Of a DNA stretch of 64,000 nt, positions 1 to 11,974 are shown piece by piece (positions within the stretch are counted from its first letter, which is position 1; the number at the start of each line of letters is the position of its first letter). The stretch is from Calamus simplicifolius (taxonomy: Eukaryota > Streptophyta > Magnoliopsida > Arecales > Arecaceae). A program made the position numbers and the translations under genes. Under the pieces are notes generated by a model that was not told where the DNA came from, searched no databases, and saw only the letters and a program-made list of their open reading frames with translations. The stretch is from contig UESW01000071.1 of NCBI GenBank assembly GCA_900491605.1, positions 53,460-117,459 on the forward strand. The letters run 5' to 3'.

Positions 1-270
1 GCTACAATACAGTTTTGTCTTTTCAAACAAGATTTCTCCATCATAATGGTTTATAAATTATAACAGGTATTGTTTCATTCCTAATAAGTCTACCTTAAGA
101 TGTAATGGGGTAAATAACAAAAATTCATTTACTCCATTGTATTGGAAGACTAATGATTCCATATCAAAATTATATAGAAATATTAATGGGAACGACAATT
201 GGCATTCTACTTTTGTTTGTAGATTTATGTGGCATGACCTTATGGTAAATGTTATTGCAAATTTTTGCAG

Positions 271-1663
271 ATTGGATTTCGATATGGATCACTTGTCGAG
301 GATTTCTACACGGGCTATCACCTACGTTGTGAAGGTTGGAAGACCATATATTGTGATCCCGAGAGGCCAGCATTCTTGGGCGATGCTCCAAAGAACTTGA
401 ATGATGTCCTCGGTCAGTCGGAGAGATGGTGCATAGGGCTCCATGAGGTTGCCTTTTCAAAGTACTCTCCCCTCACCTTTGGGACCAGGAAGGCTTCCTT
501 GCCTGTGGGCTTACATTTTGCATATTATGCTTTTTGGGGACTTTGGTGCATTCCTATCGTAATCTATGCTTTTCTTCCACAATTAGCTCTTATCTACAAA
601 AAGCGCTTGTTCCCAAAGGTATTCTCTTGTTTTCCCATCTAATATCGATAAGCATAGATACACATGCAAATAAACAAAAAGGAAAAGTCAATAAAAAAAT
701 AAATTAAAACATTGTTTTATTCTTTTATTGAAAATATGAAATTTTTTCACAGCTTAATTTTTTAAAAAAGAAAATCTATGTATGCGTTTCTTTCTCACTA
801 GAGTATGTAGGAATTCTTCTATTTATTTATATAGAAACGGACCTTTTCAAGTTTAGTCCTTGTAGATAGAGCTTTTCAATATAAAATTCATCTAATGTTT
901 GCATTCAAAAATAAATCTAGCTTCTCAAGTTGCTCATGCGCCAACATCTAAATGCCAAAAATGGATTAAGGTTTAAGTTGTAGCAGCTGAGTTGTCTAAT
1001 ATTAACATAGACTCAGCATGTGACCTACGAAAGACCAGAGCTTTAATATTTTCTGATCTTTCTTATCAATCTATTTGGAAGTGAAGGATGACATGATTTA
1101 TTATACTGCAGGTTTCTAACTCGTGGTTCTATTTGTATGCCTACCTCTTCTTGGCTGCCAACATTATAGACATTGTTGATTTCCTCTTGGCCAAGGGAAC
1201 AATTCATAGGTGGTGGAATGATCAAAGGATGTGGATGACTAGAAGTCTCACATCGTTCCTCTTCGCAACTATCCAATTTGCACTCAATCAAGCCGGCATA
1301 TCTACTTCGACTTTTAATGTGACCAGCAAAGTCATCGAAGTTGAGCAAAGCATGCGATATGATAAGGAAATTTTTGATTTTGGTGTCGCATCCCCATACT
1401 TCATGGTTTTAGGTACAACAGCTATCGTAAATTTAAGTTCCTTCCTCATGGGGATTGCGAGAGTTATAAGGATCGAGGGGGTTTTCGAGGAAATGTTCGT
1501 GCAGTTATTCTTATCTGGATTCATTGCTGCCAACTGCTGGCCTATCTATGAGGCCATGTTTCTGAGAAAAGATAGTGGGAAGATGCCAAGAAATGTTACA
1601 TTAATCTCAATTATGCTGGCAGGTTTCCTTCATTTCATTGGATATTTCATGTTCTCAATTTGA
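271..1663 (+). CDS. CSLG: Cellulose-synthase-like G-type protein, copy A, last two exons only (271-618, 1112-1663)
   Basis: The two exons are bounded by clear splice sites: acceptor TTTTTGCAG before 271, donor AAAG|GT after 618, acceptor CTGCAG before 1112, and TGA ending at 1663. Both are phase 0 and match exons 5 and 6 of the complete gene at 51216-56687. Exon 5 carries the catalytic VED and QSERW motifs and the first C-terminal membrane helix. Exon 6 carries about five more membrane helices. The remaining four exons would lie left of the window. No stop or frameshift is seen, so this copy may be functional. One residue differs by eye from the downstream copy (FIAANC here, FIVANC there). 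Bases 1-270 and 619-1111 are intron sequence. Confidence 0.88.
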
Positions 1664-2245
1664 GTCGATGTATGGTTTTAGTAAGAAGGCTAGATAGCAA
1701 ATGATTATGGCTACATTGATATCCTATATAATAATGTTCAGTTTGCATTTAAGAGTTGCATTGTTGAGTGCACATTTTCAATATCAATCAACAATCAGCC
1801 TGAGATCCAAGTAGCTTCAATATACAATAAATAATAATAATAATAAATTTTAAAAATAATAATATGCTAATGGTCTATCCTTGACTCTCCATCTTGCTCT
1901 CTCAACTCTCTCATAAAACACTCCAAGCCCACATACACCCAATAAAACTATAACACTTGTCCTAAACTCTTTCTCTCTCTTCTAATTCTCTAATAGAGCA
2001 ATGTTACACACGCTTTTATAGGAAAAAATTTAAAGTGTCTTACACAGACTAAGATATAAGTTTTACACATATTAGAAAATATATTTATATTGAGCTTATT
2101 ATTCAATTACTAATTAAATGTAATAGACCCTCATTCACTCACTATGAAGTTTATAAAAATTAAAAATAGATATTTATTTTTAGAAGTTCATAATAACTTT
2201 GAACACTCTGTCTCGTCGCAAACTTCATGTTTACAATGTCAAGCT
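1664..2245. other. AT-rich 3' flank of CSL copy A
   Basis: This is downstream, AT-rich sequence with a TAATAA microsatellite near 1830-1850 and several AATAAA-like strings that could serve as poly(A) signals. I see no gene. It is duplicated at about 56688-57265, where the TAA microsatellite is one or two units shorter. Confidence 0.6.
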
Positions 2246-2249
2246 TATC

Positions 2250-2560
2250 GCATAAAGCTTCAAACCATTGATCGTCAATCATTTAATAAAAATATTTGCT
2301 AATTGATCATTTATAGAAACTAAAAGCAAATCAATTCCATTTGTAATCTTCTCTCTAGCAAAGTGATGATGACCGTCCTTGCACAAAATTCTTGATTTCT
2401 TGCAAACAAAATAGCACTTTTATTGTCATAGAAAGAAAATTAGTAAAACTGATGTCTTGACCTAAATCTTGAAACAACTTCATGAGCCAAATTGACTCCC
2501 ATATTTCTATTGCACGTGCAAACACTTTGTCTCCTATATGAGAGCACTAATCTGATTTTT
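2250..2560 (-). pseudogene. Degenerate Ty1/copia RNase H fragment
   Basis: Read on the minus strand, this stretch gives broken segments such as DLGQDISFTNF and DNKSAILFARNQEFCA. They resemble the copia RNase H region in which a DN-SA motif is followed by a conserved N-x-x-F/Y-H-x-R-T segment. Frames change several times and no LTR is recognisable, so this is an old remnant lying between CSL copy A and pseudogene 1. The assignment rests on motif resemblance only. Confidence 0.5.
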
Positions 2561-4128
2561 CAAAAATTAAAGCCAAGTCTTATTAAATTTTAAGTGCATA
2601 GCTACAGGAATATCCTAAGCTTTCTTTGCTTCATCTATATCTTAAATATATTAATAAGTATCTTCATCCACATTAATTGGAAGTAGATGTATAGCCTTTC
2701 CATCTTTAATTTTGCACTTTTTTCTTGCTTATGCATTATCAAGAGTCACCAATGGCATTATTGTATCTGTTCCATTCATGAGTACTCATAAATCTTATCC
2801 AATCAAATAAGATTTAATGTGAGACTTTCAATAAGCATAATTGGTACTGTTAAAATTTTTAATCCTAATAAGAAAGTTGGTAGTAGCCTCAGACATAATG
2901 ATTTATCAAAAAAGGAAAAAAAATAGAAGCTTTACTAGAACATTGGGCTCTATGAGATGGCCTTGTCAAAGTGTTGTTTCCTCACCTTTAGGACCAAAAA
3001 GGCTTCCTTGCTTCTGAGCTTATATTATGCATATCATATTTTTTGGAGACTTTGGTACATTTTTGTTATAATCAATGTTTTTATCGCATAATTGGCTATC
3101 ACCTATCATAAGTGCTTCTTCCCTTTATCTCTATCTAACACAGAGACACACATACAAATACAACCTAGTGAAGGGGAACTAAAAAAATAACAAATAAAAA
3201 TAATATTTTATCTTATTTTTACAATTATGAAATTATTTACATAATATATAGTTTAATTTTCAAGAATAATCTAAATAGGATTCTCTTTCCCATGATCGAG
3301 TGTATAGAAACTCTTCTATTTATTTACATGTAAATAGACCTTTGCAAGTTTAGTCCTTGTAAATAAGGCTTTCTAGTATCGCTCAAGTAACTGTAGCTTC
3401 TCAAGTAGTTCAAGTGCCACCATCCAATTTACTAAAAATGAATCTTATTTACAATTGTAGGAATCAAGTTATATATATCCAACTCAATGCTAGCAGGTAC
3501 ATCAATACACCTTATGATTAGATATTGCTTGTCTAGAATTCATGTGGACTTGTCATGTAACTTGTAAGAGACTATAATCTTTACAGGCTGCGTACCTAGA
3601 CTAGTTATAACAAACTTAGCTCAATCCCTTTGCACCTATCACCTTCTCTCTTTATTTATTGTCAAAAGATTGATCCTTGTCCTCTATGGATTAGAGGTTT
3701 ATATTTTCCTTTGTTTTCCCTTATCATTGTCTTCGGAAGAGAAGGATGACATGTTTCACTTGCATTGAAGATTTCTGACTATGTTTCTACCTATATGCCT
3801 GTCTCTTCTTGATTGCCTATATTATGGAACTTGTCAATTTCCTCCTGGCTGAAGAAACAATTCATTGGTGGTGGAATGCTCAAATGATGCGGACGACCAG
3901 ATGCCTCACATCTTTCCTATTCGAAACTATCTAGTTTGCACTTAATCAAGTATTCATACCCACTCCATCTTTTAATGTGAAAAGTAAAGTTATGGAAAAT
4001 AAGAGCAAGAAATATGATGAAAGAATTTTTGATTTTCATGTAGCATAGCCATTCTTCTTGCTTGTAGGTATAGCTGTCATTATAAACCTAAGTTCCTTCC
4101 TCATGGGGATTACTAGTGTTATAAGGAT

Positions 4129-4292
4129 TGTAATACTCAAAACTAGCCCTCAATGGATAAAAAAAAAGGGTTAAAGTACTTTTAACTTAAGTTCCTCTAC
4201 TATCAATTAACTTTCACTCAAATTTTTAGGGCTATATTGTTTTGGACTGCTAATGGGTTAATTAGGCTAGCAGATAGGCTTGGAGCATTATA
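4129..4292 (+). repeat. TRIM 5' LTR
   Basis: This is a 164-bp terminal repeat starting TGTAATACTC and followed by the primer-binding-like site at 4295. It is alignable along its length to 20150-20306 but clearly diverged, so the TRIM is older than the other elements in the window. Confidence 0.8.
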
Positions 4293-4419
4293 AATAGTAT
4301 CAGAATGGATCCGAGTATGTAGAAGTTGATAGATTGAAGAAAAAGACTACTCATAGGATGGTGGTAGAGTATACGAAAGTTGATAAATTGAAGAAAAGGA
4401 CTATCCATGGAATGGTGGT

Positions 4420-5595
4420 TGTTGCCGCCGGGATCCGTCCTCCAGCTCGGGCAGTCGATCTCCTGGGGCGGACCTGCACAGAAGTCCTCACGCATGAGGC
4501 GTTGGGGGTGGCCCTCCGGGAAGACCCTCCGATGCTCAAGTCAGTAGGAGAAATCGGCGATCAATCAGAAAATGGGAGGTGGATCTCTTTGGGGATCTCT
4601 CCAGGGCGGCCGATCGGGAGCTCACAAAGGGGAGGAGCGCCGACGAGCAGGGAGAGTGGGGGAGTGAGAGTGAGCGCATACCTAAAAAATCTGGGAGTGT
4701 CATATTTATAGGTTGTCACCTGTATCTTGAGCGCCTTATGGAAGGTTCGAGGGTTGTTAGGATACGGATACGGATCGAATCAGGCCGTTGTGGGGCCGTT
4801 GGGATTGTATCTTGTTTGTTAAGGGATCGATGGCTAGGAGAGCTCCTTGACGGCTTGAGATCTGGTAGGCGCGTAGATCCTAGGTGGCCGTATTAGGTTC
4901 TAACCACTTTCAACATGATTCTTTGCCTGAGATGCTGTTATGATAGGCCTAGGCTCTCCTGCGTCAGGTTCCGCGGGGCGAGTATCGGATCATGGATTGC
5001 TCGGGGAAGCCGAGCTATGGAGAAAGACCGAGCTATGGAAACTCGGAGAGAATCGAGCTATGGAAGCTCGGGAAGACGAGCTATGAGAGCTCGGGGGAGA
5101 GAGCTATGGGAGCTCGGAGAAGTCGAGCTACGGAAGCTTGGGGGAGACGAGCTATGAGAGCTCGGGGGAGTCGAGTTACGGGAGTCGAACTACGGGGAGT
5201 CGAGCTACGGAAGCTCGGGAAAGACGAGCTATGGGAAGCTCGGGGGAGACGAGCTATGGGAGCTCGGGGGAGTCGAGCTACGGGAAGCTCGGGGGAGACG
5301 AGCTACTGGGAGCTCGGGGGAGCCGAGCTACGGGAAGCTCGGGAGGCCGAGCTATGGGAAGCTCGGGGGAGCCGAGCTACGGGGAGCTCGGGGGAGCCGA
5401 GCTACGGGAAGCTCGAGAGAGACGAGCTACATGAGCTCGGGGAGCCGAGCTACGGGAGCTCGGGGGAGCCGAGCTACGGGAAGCTCGGGGGAGATGAGCC
5501 ACGGAAGCTCGGGAGCATCATGGCAGGCGGAGGGACGGGATCGGCCTTAGCCTCCTCGCACGAATATTGATGCAATGATGATTTTACCCCCAACA
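4420..5595 (-). repeat. Tat 3' LTR (left)
   Basis: This is a 1,176-bp LTR, TG...CA bounded, next to the GTGGT duplication. It matches 18792-20035 and 59436-60527. About 500 bp of it (5010-5515) is a tandem array of ~25-bp units. The three LTR copies differ mainly in array length. Confidence 0.9.
5010..5515. repeat. Hairpin-unit tandem array in Tat LTR
   Basis: About 20 imperfect units of 24-26 bp follow the pattern CGAGCTACGGGAAGCTCG plus GGGGAG. The first part is a perfect 6-bp inverted repeat (CGAGCT/AGCTCG). Open frames through the array produce Ser/Gly/Tyr-rich peptides that are simply array translation. Confidence 0.9.
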
Positions 5596-5615
5596 CATGC
5601 CCTCCACTCCCTAGT
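5596..5615 (-). promoter_or_regulatory. Putative polypurine tract of Tat element
   Basis: On the minus strand, the bases abutting the 3' LTR read GGGAGTGGAGGGCATG. This purine-rich run sits where plus-strand priming is expected. The unrelated-size Tat-like element at 28733-48118 has a very similar run next to its own 3' LTR. Confidence 0.6.
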
Positions 5616-5893
5616 TCGAAGCGTAGGTTCGGGCGTAGGGAGTATAGGCCTAGGCGGCATGACCTGTATTTGGGTACGCGTACTTGACTGCCTACGCAAT
5701 GATGCCTTAATTAATGCGGTGAGGTCATCATGCCTTCGTGGGCAAGGCTCCTCCCGGGGTGACGGTTGGGGAAACGCCACGTAGTAAATCCCGATTAATG
5801 CGGCGTTTGTCGAGGTGGTTCCGGACACCTCGGGCGAGGCGCCTCGTCTTTTCAAGATGGCTTCCTTAGGGGGGAAGCAAAGCGATAGCAGCG

Positions 5894-5903
5894 CTATATA
5901 TAT
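5894..5903 (+). promoter_or_regulatory. TATA box of antisense Tat gene 1
   Basis: CTATATATAT lies about 95 bp upstream of the predicted ATG at 5988 on the plus strand, antisense to gag-pol. The same motif is preserved at about 60826 in the duplicate. Promoter function is inferred from motif and position only. Confidence 0.55.
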
Positions 5904-5987
5904 TTGCGATATCCTCTTCTTCTGTTTCCTGAAGAGTTCCATCCTCTGCAACGTTTGCCATTTCGCCTGGTGCTTTTTCCGGCTAAG

Positions 5988-8975
5988 ATGACGATGAGCC
6001 CCGACGACGTAGCTTCGGAGATCGTTGCCGAGGATGTGGGAAAGATTCGCCAGAGGTACGGCATACCCCTAGATGTTATCCTGCGATTGCCAGGGCCTGA
6101 GCACAGGGTCTCGCGAGATCTGGACCATGGGGTCTTCATCTACAAAGACAGTTTGAAGGCAGGCCTCCGGCTTCCTTTCATCCCTTGGTGAAGGAAATCA
6201 TGACACACTACAACATCTTGTCTGGCGATGGTGGCCCCGAACAGTTGGTGGAGTATTATCGGATTTATCTCGATGTGCCATCAGATTCAGATCGTCGCCA
6301 CTCTCCTCTTTTCCACGCCCGTTATCATCTAATACCTAGGAGGAAATCGGAGTGGCCTTACATTGGACCTCGGAGGTCCTTCAACACGATTGTGGATAAG
6401 CCATCCTCTATAAAGGGATGGAAGAGTCGATTTATCATCGCCGAAGGGAACATTGGTTCGGCTTCCCCCGAGGATGGGAAATTTTGTTCGGGATGCGGAA
6501 ACACATCCAGTTTTGTCCGAGCGGGAGGAGAGAGATTTGGATATCCTCCGCAATGGCCAGGTGTTCTCGGCCAACGACTTGCTATCGGAGGGGGCCCTTT
6601 TCGCGGCCGGGCTTAGTCCTCTGGACCCGCAAGGTGAGTCCTCCCTTTTGTCTTCTCCGTTGTTTCTTATCCGGGCGGACGTGTTAGGGTTTAATTGCAT
6701 ACTTTCTGCTCTCGCAGCCAAGAGGTCGGCATTGTCGAGTCTCGTTAAGAGGAAGAGGGGCAAGTGCCCAGGGGAGAGCAGCGGCGTGGAGAGAGGCAGG
6801 CCCGAGAAAAGGGCTCATACTTCCGTAAGAAGCTCGGCGGATCCGGAGTGACCACGACGGGAGCATCGGAAGCGAGGGAGGATTTGAGGCGGGCAGCAGA
6901 GATCCCTTGTCCCCCTGTGGTGGAGCTATCGGATAGCTCGGATGAGATCCCATCGGCTCCTCCGGCCGCAGCCCCTTTGAAAGATGAGCCGATGATGATT
7001 CGGCGGACGTTGTCATTTCTGGGGGCCTTTCGCCACCGCGGGTTTACTCCCGACTCTAGCAGGAGAGCAAGGGAGAGCGGCTGCTGGCGGAGAGGTTCGG
7101 GAGGAGCCACCTCTTGGGCCTCTTGCAGGAGAGTCCGGGGGTAGCGACATGGGACCGCCCGCAGCGGTTCGAGAAGCAAGCCGGATTGAGGTTCCGGCAG
7201 AGCCTGCAGAGGAGACGCGGGTGACTGTGGCCGAAGGAGACGGGTCGGGAGAGAAAGCGCAGCGAGATGAGAGTCCTGCAATGGAGGCTCCTTCAAAAAG
7301 GGTTTTGGGGAGGCTGGCGCTTGGGTTGGCCGAATTGTCCGAGAAGCCCAAGCTAGAGCTTTGATAGAAGAGGCTGGGAGGTTAAAGGCTTCTCAGTCGG
7401 AGGTCGCTCGAGTTGACTCCTCGGGTGGAGGTGGCCAACCCAGTAACTCGAACGTGGGTGTTGAGGAGGCATTTTCCGCTTTAATGAGGTCGGCCTTGTA
7501 CCCGGGTATAGATCCCTCGGCGGACAAGTTTGCGGACTTGGAGTTGGTTGATGCCGCGTTCGGGCAGCAGGGCATGGCCGAAAGCGTCCATCTTCTCCCT
7601 GATATTGACAACCAGACCCTCATGAAGATGACACGGGCCTACGCCTCTCGGGTGAGTCACCATTCTTGGGTGGAAGGTACTCCCCGGTCGACTTGATTGC
7701 ATATTTTTACTTATTTTTTATCCTGTAGAGTGTTTTGCTTTCTCGGGCGATGTGCTGGCGTTTGAGTTTGGCGACGGGGGCCAGCATTCAGGCCAGGAGA
7801 GCCAGTGCCGAACTCCATCGCGAGTAGAGGCATCTGAGAAGTTCGAGGAACTCCTGGCCGCTAGCAACAGGAGCTTGGCGGGGATGAAGGCGTCGTATCA
7901 GGCCGCTCTAGCCGAAGCGTCTAAGCAAAAGTGCAAAGTGGAGGAGTTGCAGGGGCTCCTGGCGAAGAATGACGATGCGTGCTTGGAGCTGGCTCGAGTT
8001 AAGTCAAAGCATTCGAGGAGGTGGCGGCGATGCAACGGAACATAACGAGAGTTTGGGCCGGCTGGGAAAGGAGGCTGCCGACGAGAGAAAGCGCCTGGCC
8101 AGAATGCTCAATGAAGTAGAGGAGAAGCTGCAACGGTGCGATGGCGAAGTCGCTGACTTGAGAGTCAGCGCTAAATGGCATGAAGGGATGATAGCCCGGC
8201 TGAGTGACGAGCTATTCCAAGTCCGGGGAGAGGTCGAAGACAAGCAGTCGAGAATTAACGCTCTCCAGGAGAGGGTCGAGTTGGTTAGAGCCGACAAAGC
8301 AAAAGGCCAGGGGCGAGGCCGAGGAGCTGACCAAAAGGTTGGCCCGACGAGAGGAGGAGGTACGATCTTATCCCCCCCCCCCCCCTTTTTTTAGCTTCCT
8401 TTGTTGGTTTCTTGTGATGTCGACTGATTTCGGTTTCGCAGATGGCAAAGCTAGGGTTGGACAATCGGGCCTTGCAAGGTGAGCTCGCGTCTAGCCGAAG
8501 TAGGAGTTCAGAACTCGAGGCGGGCCGGCGAGTTCGAGGAGCAAACTGTTATTCTGTGGGCTCAAGTCGCGGAAGCTGAGAGGCAAGTTGCCTTATTGCG
8601 GAGCCAAATGGCCGCGCTGAGGTGCAACTCGCTATGCTCAAGGGCGAGCAGGACGTAATTGGCGCTGACGCCTTCCAACTCAGAGTGGAAGAGTGCAAAG
8701 ACAAGATATCCAGCGAGCATCCGGAATGGGATCTCTCTTTCCTTGATGCCGAAGCTCTTGACGTCGGCGACTCTGGGGGCGAAGAGGAGGATGAGTACAT
8801 CGACCTTCGGATACCGATCTTGGTGCCGCCCCAGGTCCCAGCGAGGCCGCAGCTTCTGGAGGGCATTCTCAGACCATCGCCAAGGAGGCGAAGATACTCG
8901 AGAAGGGCGAATCAAGTCATGCCCCTGCAGATAACTGGGGGTTCCCCTGGAACTGGCATGGTTCCCGATCTTTAA
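5988..8975 (+). pseudogene. Antisense accessory gene of Tat element (Transposase_28-like, coiled coil), frameshifted
   Basis: The start is the ATG at 5988 (MTMSPDDVASEI), downstream of a TATA box. Three short GT/AG introns are visible: 6634-6717, 7652-7728 and 8360-8441. The N-terminal part includes YGIPLDVILRLPGPEHR, HPLVKEIMTHYNI and, farther on, PSSIKGWKSRF. These resemble the plant 'putative gypsy type transposon' domain (PF04195, Transposase_28). A Ser/Pro/Glu-rich linker follows, then a long heptad-like coiled coil (7800-8350 and 8442-8900), ending in an acidic tail. Several 1-nt indels break the frame, for example around 6180, 6300 and 7330. Tat/Retand elements are known to carry antisense extra ORFs; the biological role is unknown. 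A less damaged version is at 60919-63916. Confidence 0.72.
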
Positions 8976-9021
8976 AAGTCACTTCTAAGTTTTGCTTTCG
9001 GGCTGTAGCTCTACCTGACGT

Positions 9022-9260
9022 CTTTTAATGAATTAACTTTCTACTTCTATTTGAGTGTTTTTTCTTGGACGGTCCTTCGCTCCAAGTTTCGCCTCAATCG
9101 CGAGCGACTTATGGCTTGTTGACGCTATTTGGTCGTCTTTATCTCGGATCGAGGAACGCATTGGCTTGGCCCAAGGTGGGGCGATAGCCTTGACTGGTGA
9201 ACCGAGAGACGATTTGGTTCGGTGCAACAGATTAATTAAAATTTGAGGAATGAAATTAGT
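9022..9260. other. 3' end region of antisense gene 1
   Basis: A poly(A)-signal-like AATGAATTAA lies near 9027, about 50 bp after the last coding base of the antisense gene. The rest, up to the next tandem array, shows no feature. Confidence 0.35.
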
Positions 9261-9261
9261 T

Positions 9262-9530
9262 GGTTAAGACCGACGGATAGGGTAGGTCGGCTAGGGCCGA
9301 TAGACGAGATAAGTCGGCTAGGGCCGATGGGTGAGGTAGGTCGACTGGGGCCGACGGCAAAGTAGGTTGGTTATGGCCGACGGGCAAGGTGGGTCGGCTA
9401 GGGCCAACGCAAAGTAGGTCGGCTAGGGCGGCTATGGCCGACGGGCAAAGTGGGTCGGCTATGGCCGACGGGCAAAGTAGGTCGGCTAGGGCCGACGGCA
9501 AAGTAGGTCGGCTAGGGCCGACATATGAGA
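9262..9530. repeat. Tandem array, ~26-30-bp unit with GTCGGC-TAGG-GCCGAC hairpin
   Basis: About nine or ten imperfect units of the form GTCGGCTAGGGCCGAC plus GGCAAAGTA. The unit core is a perfect 6-bp inverted repeat with a 4-nt loop. The array lies in the hypervariable non-coding part of the Tat element, downstream of its integrase on the minus strand. Confidence 0.85.
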
Positions 9531-9539
9531 GTGGTTACC

Positions 9540-10130
9540 GAAGTATTTTTCGTTTCCTTTTGTCACTTCCTTTTTCGGTGAATGAAAGAATGGTTTGCGT
9601 AGCCTTCGCGCTCATTTTTGTTTTGAGATGCTCAATTTTGTCGCACAAGTTCTTCGACCGATTAACTTCGTTGGGGAGCAATCGACGAACAATCGGTTTT
9701 CGTGCTTTTTGCTGTCCTACCAGCGCCCTGCCGTTCTGCAGGTAAATCGGTTTTTATTTCACGAAATTGATGATACGGCACTGTGGGGAACACAAAGCTG
9801 TTCTGGTGCTTTCCGAAGGTTTTTAGGGCATTGGTCTTTTCCACGCGGGTCGTTTTGACGTACGGCGCACACACCCATTTACCATTGGAGGATATTACTT
9901 TCGTAGGATGATCTCCTGAACCTGCCAGTTTCCGTAAGGTCAGTGGGCGATTCTCTGCGTTTAATGGCCACAATTTGGGATCAAGAGGAAATCTTTGCAT
10001 GCGTCATAGTTCAGGGTGGGCTTGGCGCGCAATGGGGCGCTGCATCCATCCTGGGAGGCCACGTGGAGGCATGGGCCAGGTGTTCGAATCTCGGGCTTCC
10101 GGCCTTGATAGTTGTTCCCGGTTCATTTTT
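9540..10130. other. Tat internal spacer
   Basis: Non-coding spacer between the hairpin array and the second TATA-like motif. I see no gene. Short open frames on both strands have no recognisable domain. Confidence 0.5.
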
Positions 10131-10132
10131 GC

Positions 10133-10140
10133 CTATAAAA
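10133..10140 (+). promoter_or_regulatory. TATA-like box of possible antisense unit 2
   Basis: CTATAAAA within GCCTATAAAAAGGGGG lies about 70 bp before an ATG at 10203. A poly(A)-like AATGAAATAAAG sits near 10967. Together they suggest an approximately 0.8-kb plus-strand transcript. Confidence 0.45.
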
Positions 10141-10202
10141 AGGGGGAAGAGGGGTCGTGTTAGGCCATTCTCAAAGTTTCCTTCCCTTTTGGCGTTTCTA
10201 CC

Positions 10203-10400
10203 ATGCTTATTTTCTTGACGCTGCGAGTGGGAGGATCGAGCTTTCCTCTCATAAGCCCTTCACCTCCGGACAGTTGGGGCGACGAAGGAGCCGCCGGAGA
10301 GTGGTTCGCCCTTAGGGGTGAGACCCGGAGATCATATGGAGAGCGCACAGGGAGGGCGCAGAGATCACACGGAGAGCGCACATATGTGCTTCCAGTGTGA
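10203..10400 (+). CDS. Possible small antisense ORF in Tat element, 65 aa
   Basis: The ORF starts MLIFLTLRVGGSSF and becomes Arg/Gly-rich. It overlaps a short internal repeat (GAGATCA..GGAGAGCGCAC, 10326-10385). I do not recognise any domain. It is listed because it follows a TATA box at a plausible distance. It may be noise, or the first exon of a spliced unit ending near the poly(A)-like site at 10967. Confidence 0.25.
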   Translation: MLIFLTLRVGGSSFPLISPSPPDSWGDEGAAGEWFALRGETRRSYGERTGRAQRSHGERTYVLPV

Positions 10401-11214
10401 CCTTTGTGGTTCCCCTTTGGGGAGGTACGGTAGGAAGTGTACGGGCTCCCCATGACTCGCTTGAACTTCTCCTCCTCCCCTGATTTGGATTCCTGGGCTT
10501 GCCCGCCTGGGGAATCTTTCGCCACATGGGGAGGGGCGACAGTGTGCCGCCCGCAGGTACCTTGCCTTTGAGTTTGGGCAAGTTGGGTCGGTGCACACTC
10601 GGTTTGGGAGAGCGTTCTGGCGCCAGGGTCCGTGGGCTTCCTACCCACTCGCCGGGGGGACTCTTGGTTGGGTGGTCTGGGGCAATATCCCATCCACCCT
10701 TTCCGATCGCCCTGATATCTCGGTTGGGTCACCGAGATATCATTATTTACTGAAGCTGGCCGCAACTATTGGTCCACGTCGCCCGCCCATTATCGACGCG
10801 AGCTGACTGTTTGCGGCTTATCTAGCTCGTCGGTCCGGATGCCGGAGCATCACAGTTGCCTAGGTCTGCTTTGGAGTAGTTGTCCGAGTTTTGTACTTGT
10901 CTTTACTTTACGCATTTCAATGCTCTTGTAACGCCTCTCAGGCATTTGTAATCGGTTTTGATGTCAATGAAATAAAGAGAGTTTTGTTCTGTTTCTCAAT
11001 CTCTATTTCCCTCGTGCCGAGTTTGTTGTTGCTGGCCGTGGGGTACAAAGACGTGCCGTTCGTTTTTAGGCGAGGATCTCGCGCTATCCGAACTAGTTAG
11101 GGCTTGCAGACTGCCCTGGCCAGACGGAGGTTTAGAGATTGTTCGGTAGAATACGCTCCTTATCTTGGTCCAAAGCTCGGAGGTTTATTCCTCGTCCCTA
11201 TTGGAGCCCGAATG

Positions 11215-11510
11215 TTCATGGCTCAGCCGTGCCGAGGTTCAGAAAATGTGTTGCTCGGCCCAGCCGAGGTTCAGAGGATTTTGTTACCTAGCCCTACCAA
11301 GGTTCGGAGAATATGTCGCTCGGCCCAGCCGAGGTTCGGAGGATTTTGTTACTTGGCCCTCGGAGAATCTGTCGCTCGGCCCAGCCGAGGTTCGGAGGAT
11401 TTTGTTACTTGGCCCTGCCAAGGTTCGGAGAATCTATCGCTCGGCCCAGCCAGGTTCGGAGGATTTGCTGCTCGGCCCTGCTGAGGTTCGGAGACTTGGG
11501 GCTCGGAGAA
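11215..11510. repeat. Tandem array, unit GCTCGGCCCAGCCGAGGTTCGGAG
   Basis: About nine irregular units of roughly 30 bp (some truncated) contain CTCGGCCCAGCCGAG-type inverted repeats. It is the same repeat family as 12770-13215, and the two arrays bracket the 102-residue antisense ORF. Confidence 0.85.
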
Positions 11511-11918
11511 GTGACTTAGTCGCCACCATGAGTCATAATGCTAGGTCCCGGCGGCGTTCGGTGAGGGGCGTCAAGGCGGAACGGGTGGTGCATGGTCACG
11601 TTCTCCATTTATGACGTTACCCCTCCCGAGGGGATGAATTACTGCCAGGCACTGGAATTCCTTCTTTTTTGTGTTTCCCGAAAGGTGGCCAGCTTAAAAG
11701 AGCTTGGGAAGTGTCAGGAGCATTTATTACGGGGGGCGGCAGATCGGGAGATACTCTGTTCAGGGGGGTTCCCGAACAGTCTGCCCGCATTACCGATTTC
11801 ATTCGGGATGGGGCACGACCCTTCGGATTCTGCAGGCGCTAATTAAAGCGATGATATGTGGTGAGTTCTCATAGGTCGGCGGTTGCGGCCCGACTGATTG
11901 AAATACTCGCCTGACAAG

Positions 11919-11928
11919 TATAAATACG
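11919..11928 (+). promoter_or_regulatory. TATA box of antisense Tat ORF 3
   Basis: GTATAAATAC lies 46 bp upstream of the ATG at 11975, a spacing that would give a very short leader. Confidence 0.55.
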
Positions 11929-11974
11929 AACGAGGAGTACGCTGGTTTTGCCACCCCTCTGATTCAGTCCCAAA

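Larger units (their letters stand above)
1..9071. repeat. Left copy of ~55-kb direct segmental duplication
   Basis: Bases 1-9071 reappear in the same order and orientation at 55022-64000. The offset is 55021 at the left edge, 55024 at exon 6, 55018 just before the Tat LTR and about 54930 inside the Tat element, so differences are almost all small indels plus changed tandem-array length. The copied block includes the 3' exons of the CSL gene, a copia remnant, pseudogene 1, the TRIM left half, the Tat LTR and the antisense Tat gene. Both edges of the visible match are window edges, so the true extent is unknown. A recent tandem duplication or an uncollapsed haplotype in the assembly would look the same here. 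Confidence 0.95.

Noticed and set aside
137..460. Short frames at 137-400 (+) and 170-460 (-), repeated at 55158-55481
   Set aside because: They overlap intron 4 and exon 5 of the CSL gene in wrong frames.
4292..4312. Possible tRNA gene fragments from TGGTATCAGA matches
   Set aside because: These short matches at 4295, 27003, 38810 and 52973 lie at LTR edges and are primer-binding sites; no cloverleaf is present.
4992..5570. Long plus-strand frames encoding Ser/Gly/Tyr/Glu-rich repeat peptides
   Set aside because: They are translations of the ~25-bp LTR array, open in several frames at once; the same is true at 19270-20010 and 59970-60501.
10160..10765. 201-residue minus-strand open frame in the Tat element
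   Set aside because: GC-rich frame with no recognisable domain, lying outside pol and opposite a TATA-led segment; probably compositional.
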